Shown one piece after another: positions 7,213-12,934 of a DNA stretch of 22,142 nucleotides. The notes under the pieces are model-generated. The model was not told the DNA's origin. It saw only the letters and a program-made list of their open reading frames with translations, and searched no databases. The translations under genes and the position numbers were made by a program. Every line of letters begins with the position of its first letter. The stretch's first letter is position 1. The DNA comes from Bacteroidales bacterium (GTDB taxonomy: Bacteria > Bacteroidota > Bacteroidia > Bacteroidales > F082), in NCBI GenBank assembly GCA_017428285.1, contig JAFRRE010000106.1:1-22142 (forward strand). The letters are read 5' to 3'.

Positions 7213-7283
7213 CTATGGCTTATGGCTCATGGCCTATGGCAGTGCTGCCGCAGGCCATGGGCCATAGTCATAGGCCATAAGCC
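7213..7283. repeat. CTATGGC-rich palindrome (DHS-ureohydrolase gap)
   Basis: The 80-bp gap consists almost entirely of TATGGC/GCCATA variants. Segment 7222-7242 pairs with 7245-7266 with few mismatches and a 2-nt loop, and a further GCCATA-type run continues to 7283. It is related to 2921-3023. It would form a strong hairpin in the mRNA between the two genes. Confidence 0.65.
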
Positions 7284-7289
7284 AAAAGA

Positions 7290-8465
7290 ATGGACATCAG
7301 CATTTTCCTTGAGCCTGTTGCTGAGAAGTGTTTCAGCAAGGCCTACCGTCCGGGCAAGAAGACCTTGGGCGAGAGCATCAATATCTACCGCAGCGAGGAC
7401 ACTTTCCCTGACCTCGAAGGTGTGGATTTGGCCATTGTCGGCGTCAAGGAAGAACGTGGTGCGGTCGACAACAAAGGCTGTGCCGATGGTGTGGACTACA
7501 TCCGCAAGGCACTCTACCAGCTTTTTAACCATTGGCCTCAGCTTCATATCATCGACTTGGGTGACATCAAAATAGGGAAGGAGTTGAACGATACCTATTT
7601 TGCCGTCAACCAAGTCCTTACCGAACTGCTGAAGAATAAAATCGTGCCTATCGTTATCGGGGCGGGGCAAGACCTTACCTACACGATGTACCAAGTGTAT
7701 GAGCCCACGGGCAAGCTCATCAACATTGCCGCTATCGACCCCATGTTCGACATTGGCAATGACAAGGAAGCCCTCAACTCGCATTCCTATTTGAGCCATA
7801 TCATCCTGCATCAGCCCAATTTCCTGTTCAACTTCACCAACATTGGATACCAGTCGTATTATGTTGATACCGAGAATATTGAGTTGATGAAGCAACTGCT
7901 TTTCGATGCCTATCGTTTGGGGAGCATCCGACAAAACATGGAGCTAACCGAGCCGCTCATCCGCAATGCCAACCTCTTGAGTTTTGACATCGCTGCCATC
8001 CGTGCCGCCGATGCGCCAGGCGTAAAAAATGCGTCGCCCAACGGCTTCAACGGCGAAGAGGCTTGCCGTATGACGCGCTATGCTGGACTGAGCTACAAGC
8101 TCTCCTCCATCGGTTTCTTTGAGTACAACCCGCACTACGATATCAACTCGCGCACGGCCAACCTCATCGCCGAGATGATTTGGTATTTCATCGAGGGCTT
8201 CTCGAGCCGTCAGGACGACATCCCTACCTTTGGGAGCAACGATTTCAAGCGTTACATCGTGCAAATTGGTGAGAATCAGAACGATGTAGTCTTCCTTTGC
8301 CACAAGATCACAGGCAAATGGTGGATGGATATGTCGTTCCTGCAAAACGATGACCAGCGTTATGAGCGCCATCACTTCATTCCTTGCTCGAAGGAAGACT
8401 ACGACCAGGCCATGCGCAACGAGTTGCCCGACAAGTGGTGGCAATTCTATCAGAAGCTGATGTGA
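7290..8465 (+). CDS. arginase/agmatinase-fold protein with altered metal site
   Basis: 391 aa of the ureohydrolase superfamily, the Bacteroidota group often annotated as formimidoylglutamase or arginase. The fold landmarks are present: PIVIGAGQDLTYT (120-132), AAIDPMFDIG (147-156), SFDIAAIRAADAPG (231-244), GFNGEEACRMTRYAG (252-266) and an ENP-like FEYNPHYD (277-284). Compared with arginase, the manganese ligands look changed: the His of GGxH is Gln127, the His of DAHxD is Met152, and the second Asp of SxDxD is Ala235. Asp150, Asp154 and Asp233 remain. A C-terminal extension (about 320-391) rich in Trp ends DKWWQFYQKLM. It may be a non-catalytic or differently metallated enzyme acting with the DHS-like protein upstream. 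Confidence 0.82.
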   Translation: MDISIFLEPVAEKCFSKAYRPGKKTLGESINIYRSEDTFPDLEGVDLAIVGVKEERGAVDNKGCADGVDYIRKALYQLFNHWPQLHIIDLGDIKIGKELNDTYFAVNQVLTELLKNKIVPIVIGAGQDLTYTMYQVYEPTGKLINIAAIDPMFDIGNDKEALNSHSYLSHIILHQPNFLFNFTNIGYQSYYVDTENIELMKQLLFDAYRLGSIRQNMELTEPLIRNANLLSFDIAAIRAADAPGVKNASPNGFNGEEACRMTRYAGLSYKLSSIGFFEYNPHYDINSRTANLIAEMIWYFIEGFSSRQDDIPTFGSNDFKRYIVQIGENQNDVVFLCHKITGKWWMDMSFLQNDDQRYERHHFIPCSKEDYDQAMRNELPDKWWQFYQKLM

Positions 8466-8540
8466 TTGTTTGGGATTCGCTTCGCGAAGAAATTGAAAAA
8501 AAAGCTGTTTTCAAAATCCATAGAAAATCATTCATTTAAG

Positions 8541-8558
8541 AAATCAACAAATTGATTT
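8541..8558 (+). terminator. weak AT-rich hairpin after the ureohydrolase gene
   Basis: AAATCAA-CAAA-TTGATTT followed by two more Ts. It lies in the 176-bp AT-rich gap between the ureohydrolase and deiminase genes. The stem has little GC, so it is at best a weak terminator. Confidence 0.25.
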
Positions 8559-8591
8559 TTAAGATTTTTGATTTGATTTTTGAAAGATTTC

Positions 8592-8623
8592 TTGCCGCAG
8601 GCAATACCAAATTTGTATCTTTG
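8592..8623 (+). promoter_or_regulatory. promoter of the peptidylarginine deiminase gene
   Basis: TTG (8592-8594), 21 nt, then TATCTTTG (8616-8623): a near-ideal Bacteroidota promoter. The start codon follows 18 nt after the -7 box. A near palindrome, ATACcAAATTTGTAT (8604-8618), overlaps the -7 box and could be an operator. The octamer TTGCCGCA occurs at both the -33 and -7 positions. Confidence 0.65.
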
Positions 8624-8641
8624 CCGCAAATTTTTCGAACT

Positions 8642-10957
8642 ATGAAAAAAGCACTATCTATTTTCACTCTTTTACTCTTGATGGCCGTTACCATGCAGGC
8701 TCAAGACAATAAGAAACCCGATTGGATGAGATGGCATTACCTCTCTGAAGAGGAAATGCACGACAAATCTCGTGGCATGACTTTCGTTGAGACCGACCCG
8801 CCGACAGGCACACCACGTTTTGTGGCCGAGTTTGAGCCTATGCAAGGCGTGATGATTCGCTACCCTCTTGGTATCCCGGAGAGTCTTGTCGCGCAACTAT
8901 CGAACAACTGCATGGTATATTGCATCGTTAGCGGTTCGCAACAAAGCCAAGCCCAAAGCACTTTCCAAAATGCAGGCGTCAACATGAGCAATGTCACTTT
9001 CGTGAATGCGCAGTCTGACTCTTATTGGGTGCGCGACTACGGTCCTTGGTACATCTTTGAAGACCGCAACCCCGCCATTGTCGACAACATCTATAACCGT
9101 CCACGTCCCAACGATGACAATATGTCGCAAGTGTTCGCCAATTATTGGCAGATTCCTATGTACGGAATGAGACTGGAACACACGGGCGGCAACATGATGG
9201 AAGACGGTCGCGGCCACGGCGTGAGCGATGACCTTGTGTTTCAGGAAAACCAGCAAGACTATGGCATCAATGAGGCCACTGTCCGTCAAAGAATGAACGA
9301 CTATTTAGGCATCAATCCTTATCATGTCACCATTGACCCGCAAGGCGATTATATCGCCCATGTGGACTGCTGGGGCAAGTACCTCGCTCCCGACAAGATC
9401 TTGATTGCCCAACTTCCGCAAAGCAATCCACGCTATCAATATTACGAACAAGTGGCCGAGTATTTCGCAACCACCAATTGCTGTTGGGGCTATCCTTACC
9501 ATGTTTATCGTGTGCAGGAACCCGGTGGCTACACTTTGGCTCCTTACACCAACAGCCTTATTCTCAACAAGACCGTCTATGTGCCGATTGGCACCAACAA
9601 TACTTACAACCAGCAGGCTCTTCAAGTCTATCAAGAAGCCATGCCAGGCTATGAGATTATCGGCGTGGCCAACAACACCTACAATGGTTGGGAGAACACC
9701 GATGCCCTGCACTGCCGCACCCGTGGTGTGATGGACTTCCACATGCTTTTCGTCGACCATCGCGATGTGTTGCATGGTGAACAGGCTTGGCAAGACTCCA
9801 TCCCGGTGGTGAGCAAATTCATCGCTTACAGCGGCGCGAACTTAAAGCAAGACTCACTCCTAGTGTATTACAGCATCGATGGTGGCTCGTACCAAACGGC
9901 CCACATGACCGCAACAGGCAACCCTGACGAGTATGTTGGCTACATCAAAGGTTACCAAGGCGAATCGGAGATTGACTACTATGTGTTTGGTGCCGACGAA
10001 TCGGGACACCGCTACACGCAGCCCGTTTTTGCCGACCTCGACCCGCACCATTTCACGATGGAGGCACACGAGCCTCCTATGCCGCAGGGCGAATTGGTGA
10101 TTACACCCGATACGCTGTGGTTCGAACAGATGGGAGATACCAGACAATTTGTTATCAACAACGAGACTGTAAATCCAGTAACTATTCATGATGTCGTAGG
10201 TACTCTTTCTTTGTACATTGAAGAACTTGATTTGCCTTTCACACTGCAAGCAGGACAAACGCTTACTGTTACTGTTAGGCTCCAAAATCCTCCTGGAAAA
10301 GACGACTATGATGCATACGACATCCAAGTAATGACCACTATGGGCGTACGCCACGTCACGGCAATGGTCAAGAAGACCGCTCTTGATTTTGGCTTGACTA
10401 TTGTAGGTTCACCGGTCGTTGAGTTGACAGTCAATGAACCTCAAGCTGAAGTCTATGTAACCAATGGAAATTACGGCACTAATACACCTATCAAAATCAC
10501 TGCAATCACCGAAGGTGAAAACCAATGGCTGCATGACCTCCTGGAATTGACCCATCCTGATTTGCCTTATGTTTTGGAAGCTGGTGAGAATTTTATGATT
10601 ACCATTGCCCCAAGAACTGATTTCGGCAATAGACAAGACCAAATACACACTTCTATATTGGTTATGTCGAATGATAATGATGTAGTGTTCGATGTTGTGA
10701 TTGATGAGGAATTGGTAAGCGTCACCGAGCTCACCGCCGAAACCAAGCTCTACCCCAACCCGACCACGGGCCAGTTTACCGTGGAAGGCGCGAATGTGGA
10801 CAAGGTGGAGGTGTATAACCTAGTCGGTCAAAAGGTGCACGAAGCCGAAGGCCAAGTGGTGAACATCGATGCCGCCGAATGGAACAAGGGTATCTATCTC
10901 GTCAACATCATTGAACAGAACGGTGCCGTGGTAATTAAGAAATTGGTGGTGAGATAA
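8642..10957 (+). CDS. T9SS-secreted peptidylarginine deiminase, PPAD-like
   Basis: 771 aa from the ATG at 8642, with signal peptide MKKALSIFTLLLLMAVTMQA. The catalytic domain (about 55-370) belongs to the agmatine/peptidylarginine deiminase family, which converts arginine to citrulline and ammonia. It closely follows P. gingivalis PPAD. W129 and D132 (DSYWVRDYG), R153 and R155 (YNRPRPNDD), Y237, H240 and D242 (DYIAHVDCWGKY), N304 (PYTNSLIL) and C358 (DALHCRTRG) align with PPAD W127, D130, R152, R154, Y233, H236, D238, N297 and C351. The two arginines favour C-terminal peptidyl-arginine over agmatine. An Ig-like domain (about 385-475) follows. An additional AT-rich-coded beta-sandwich region (about 495-690) is absent from PPAD. 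The C-terminus is a type A T9SS sorting domain (about 700-771, LYPNPTTGQFTVEG, then IYLVNI). It is expected on the cell surface or secreted. Confidence 0.93.
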   Translation: MKKALSIFTLLLLMAVTMQAQDNKKPDWMRWHYLSEEEMHDKSRGMTFVETDPPTGTPRFVAEFEPMQGVMIRYPLGIPESLVAQLSNNCMVYCIVSGSQQSQAQSTFQNAGVNMSNVTFVNAQSDSYWVRDYGPWYIFEDRNPAIVDNIYNRPRPNDDNMSQVFANYWQIPMYGMRLEHTGGNMMEDGRGHGVSDDLVFQENQQDYGINEATVRQRMNDYLGINPYHVTIDPQGDYIAHVDCWGKYLAPDKILIAQLPQSNPRYQYYEQVAEYFATTNCCWGYPYHVYRVQEPGGYTLAPYTNSLILNKTVYVPIGTNNTYNQQALQVYQEAMPGYEIIGVANNTYNGWENTDALHCRTRGVMDFHMLFVDHRDVLHGEQAWQDSIPVVSKFIAYSGANLKQDSLLVYYSIDGGSYQTAHMTATGNPDEYVGYIKGYQGESEIDYYVFGADESGHRYTQPVFADLDPHHFTMEAHEPPMPQGELVITPDTLWFEQMGDTRQFVINNETVNPVTIHDVVGTLSLYIEELDLPFTLQAGQTLTVTVRLQNPPGKDDYDAYDIQVMTTMGVRHVTAMVKKTALDFGLTIVGSPVVELTVNEPQAEVYVTNGNYGTNTPIKITAITEGENQWLHDLLELTHPDLPYVLEAGENFMITIAPRTDFGNRQDQIHTSILVMSNDNDVVFDVVIDEELVSVTELTAETKLYPNPTTGQFTVEGANVDKVEVYNLVGQKVHEAEGQVVNIDAAEWNKGIYLVNIIEQNGAVVIKKLVVR

Positions 10958-10963
10958 ACCTTG

Positions 10964-10985
10964 TAGGGACACGATTAATCGCGTC
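10964..10985. repeat. GTAGGGACAC palindrome after the deiminase gene
   Basis: The 18-nt near palindrome GACACGATTAATCGCGTC (10968-10985) has one mismatched pair and is preceded by GTAG. The GTAGGGACAC end is shared with the element inside cysQ (minus strand, 2530 downward). It appears to be a solo half of that repeat family. Confidence 0.5.
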
Positions 10986-10999
10986 TTATTGAAAAACCA

Positions 11000-11039
11000 A
11001 AGAATCCCTGAATCCGTTTCGGGGATTCTTATTATTTTT
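11000..11039 (+). terminator. rho-independent terminator of the deiminase gene
   Basis: AAGAATCCC (11000-11008) pairs perfectly with GGGATTCTT (11022-11030) across a 13-nt loop and is followed by ATTATTTTT. The T-rich tail is at the same time the -7 element of the next promoter. Confidence 0.6.
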
Positions 11040-11040
11040 G
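11033..11040 (+). promoter_or_regulatory. -7 element for the small lipoprotein gene
   Basis: TATTTTTG matches TAnnTTTG. No TTG is present at the ideal -33 spacing because the terminator hairpin occupies that place. If used, the mRNA would carry a 5' leader of about 120 nt containing the palindrome at 11051-11144. Confidence 0.4.
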
Positions 11041-11050
11041 CAGAAACAAT

Positions 11051-11144
11051 GCGTCGCTTCGCGTCGCTGCGAGGAACGAAGCAGTCCAGGCCATGTACTG
11101 GATTGCTTCGGTCGTGCCTCCCTCGCAATGACGCAAAGCGCGTC
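11051..11144. repeat. GCGTCATTGCGAGG...GAAGCAATCCAG palindromic element, copy A
   Basis: Left arm 11051-11090 (CTTCGCGTCGCTGCGAGGAA then GAAGCAGTCCAGG) is an imperfect inverted copy of right arm 11098-11144 (CTGGATTGCTTCGG then CTCGCAATGACGC). The same family occurs at 18314-18426. It lies upstream of the lipoprotein start and would be transcribed as a long hairpin in the leader. Confidence 0.75.
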
Positions 11145-11169
11145 AAGAACAAACCAATCCAATCCAACA

Positions 11170-11676
11170 ATGAAGAATATCCACTCTTTATTATTTGTCA
11201 TTTGCGCCTTCCTGGCCTTGACTTCATGCCAAAAGAAAAACGCCCCACTGTTTCGTGGCGATTATTCGTTCAAGACCTCGGGCAGCGTCACCTTGGAAGA
11301 GATAAATCCCGAAGATGAGCCTGCCTCCTTCACCGTTAGCCTGCCTAACGAAATCGGGCAACTGGAAATCAGCGCGTTAGACAACGGCAAGGACAGCGTG
11401 CTCGTGGTGATGAACACCATGGGCGGCGAGGTCGTGGTCACCCATGCCTTCTGCAAGGACAACGAAATCTTCCTTCGCGACTACAAGAAAAACACACTGC
11501 TCTTCACCGGCGACTCGCTTACCTTGAAGAACGATCTGCGTGTGCATGCCTCAGGGCAGATGTATGAAGACAACACGCTTATCCTCAACATGGTTTACGA
11601 AGGTGAAGCCGAAAACAACGAGCGTAGTTTCAAGATTTTTGGCGATGGTATTAGGATGGCTGCGATAAGGAATTAA
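11170..11676 (+). CDS. small lipoprotein of unknown function (DUF4738-like size)
   Basis: 168 aa. The ATG at 11170 gives MKNIHSLLFVICAFLALTSC, a clear lipoprotein signal peptide with Cys20 as the acylation site. The rest is soluble and beta-rich: alternating strands such as FTVSLPNEIGQLEISAL and VLVVMNTMGGEVVVTHAF, and an acidic GDSLTLKNDLRV region. It is probably anchored in the outer membrane or periplasmic leaflet. I do not recognise the family, and the size comparison in the call is not a family assignment. Possible upstream starts would add repeat-derived sequence and are rejected. It precedes the efflux operon but is separated from it by a palindromic element, so co-transcription is uncertain. 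Confidence 0.8.
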   Translation: MKNIHSLLFVICAFLALTSCQKKNAPLFRGDYSFKTSGSVTLEEINPEDEPASFTVSLPNEIGQLEISALDNGKDSVLVVMNTMGGEVVVTHAFCKDNEIFLRDYKKNTLLFTGDSLTLKNDLRVHASGQMYEDNTLILNMVYEGEAENNERSFKIFGDGIRMAAIRN

Positions 11677-11684
11677 TAGAAACA

Positions 11685-11755
11685 AGACTGCGAGACGCGC
11701 GGTTTTAATCCCCCCTGCCCCCTTTCAAGGGGGAGTCGTCCCGCGTCTTGCAGTC
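11685..11755. repeat. CCCCCTTTCAAGGGGG palindromic element
   Basis: Outer arms AGACTGCGAGACGCGCGG (11685-11702) and CCGCGTCTTGCAGTC (11741-11755) are inverted copies. The inner hairpin CCCCCTT-TC-AAGGGGG is at 11718-11733. It fills the gap between the lipoprotein and adaptor genes and could attenuate transcription into the efflux operon. Confidence 0.65.
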
Positions 11756-11765
11756 CTGAGTCAAA

Positions 11766-12833
11766 ATGAATACTAAAATGAAAGCAAAACATATTCTTTG
11801 GGTTCTTCCCCTGTTGCTGGTGAGTTGCGTCGAAACCGACCCACAACAACTCAAGGAGAAACTCATTGGTGGTCCTGCCGAAGAGCGCGCCATCACAGTG
11901 GGTGTGCAGCGCATCGACACGGTGGGCGGCTTGGTGCGCAACAGCTACCCAGGCTACCTTGAAGAAGGCAACACCGTCGACATCAGCTTCAAATATGGCG
12001 GTACCTTGCAGACGCTCAACGTGAAAGAAGGCAGCACGGTGCGCAAAGGACAAGTGCTGGCGCGTGTTTCCTCACCACAGATGGAGAGTACACAACGCTC
12101 GGCACAAGCCACCCTTGAACAAGCCCAAGATGCCTACGACCGCCTGAAAAAGGTACACGACAACGGTAGCCTGCCCGAAATCAAATGGCGCGAGATGGTG
12201 GCCAACCTTGAGAAAGCCCAAGCTGCCCTCGATTTGGCCAACGCCATGCTTGCCGACAACACCGTCACGGCCCCCTTCGACGGCACCGTCACCAACCTGA
12301 GCGCCGTGAAAGGTGAGAGCATCACGCCGCTGAAGCCCATCATGCACATCATCAGCACCAAAGGCTTGGTGGTGAAAATCAGCGTGCCGGAGAACGAAAT
12401 CGCCAAGGTGCAAATCGGCGATGAGGCACAAATCCTCATCCCTGCCCTCGACAACCGCCGCTGCAAAGGCCATATTCTCGAAAAGAACATGACTTCATCG
12501 TTGCTCACGCATAGCTATCCCGTCAAAGTGCTCATTGATGAAAGAGATGAGGCTTTCACCCCCGGCATGATTGCCAAAGTGGTGTTGAGTGCGGATATCG
12601 ACAATGGCATCGTTGTCCCAGCCAATGCGGTCTTGATCAATAACGACGGCAAGTTCGTGTGGGTAGCGAAAGACGGTCGCGCAACGAGGCAAAACATCAC
12701 CATTTCGGGCTATTCGGGCACGGGTGTGGTGGTGAGCGAAGGCTTGCATAGTGGCGACATTGTCATCGTGGAAGGATATCAGAAGGTTAGTGAAGGAATG
12801 AAAGTGGAATGTGGAATGCGGAATGATGAATGA
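11766..12833 (+). CDS. RND efflux periplasmic adaptor (HlyD/AcrA family)
   Basis: 355 aa from the ATG at 11766; an ATG four codons later (11778) is equally possible. The lipoprotein signal ends LLLVSC (Cys21). A lipoyl-like half (VDISFKYGGTLQTLNVKEG, then KGQVLARV) is followed by a coiled-coil hairpin (about 97-150, SAQATLEQAQDAYDRLKKV...KAQAALDLANAML). The second lipoyl half TVTAPFDGTVTNL comes next, then beta-barrel and membrane-proximal domains. It links the inner-membrane pump to the TolC-like channel, both encoded directly downstream. The last residues, from about VECGMRNDE, are encoded by an intergenic palindromic repeat (12804-12921), so the original C-terminus has been replaced or extended. 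Confidence 0.93.
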   Translation: MNTKMKAKHILWVLPLLLVSCVETDPQQLKEKLIGGPAEERAITVGVQRIDTVGGLVRNSYPGYLEEGNTVDISFKYGGTLQTLNVKEGSTVRKGQVLARVSSPQMESTQRSAQATLEQAQDAYDRLKKVHDNGSLPEIKWREMVANLEKAQAALDLANAMLADNTVTAPFDGTVTNLSAVKGESITPLKPIMHIISTKGLVVKISVPENEIAKVQIGDEAQILIPALDNRRCKGHILEKNMTSSLLTHSYPVKVLIDERDEAFTPGMIAKVVLSADIDNGIVVPANAVLINNDGKFVWVAKDGRATRQNITISGYSGTGVVVSEGLHSGDIVIVEGYQKVSEGMKVECGMRNDE

Positions 12834-12921
12834 TGAATGTCGCGATGCGACGCGGGGCTTCGCCCTCATTGACTGCGTCGAATCTTCGATTTCAGCATTC
12901 AGCATTCATAATTCAGCATTA
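12804..12921. repeat. GAATG-type composite palindrome spanning the adaptor stop codon
   Basis: The left arm is a run of GGAATG/GATGAATG units (12804-12839), inverted relative to CAGCATTCAGCATTCATAATTCAGCATT (12893-12920). Between them are two small hairpins (TCGC-GAT-GCGA and GGGGCTTCGCCC) and a 24-bp block 12868-12891. That block recurs inverted, with one mismatch, inside the repeat at 18345-18368. Confidence 0.65.
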
Positions 12922-12934
12922 AAAGAAAAACTTA

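Noticed and set aside
11038..11169. N-terminal extension of the small lipoprotein
   Set aside because: The 44 extra residues are encoded by the palindromic element and would bury the lipoprotein signal peptide; the ATG at 11170 is preferred. The contrast with the TolC case is that no start codon lies upstream of that element's signal peptide remnant here.
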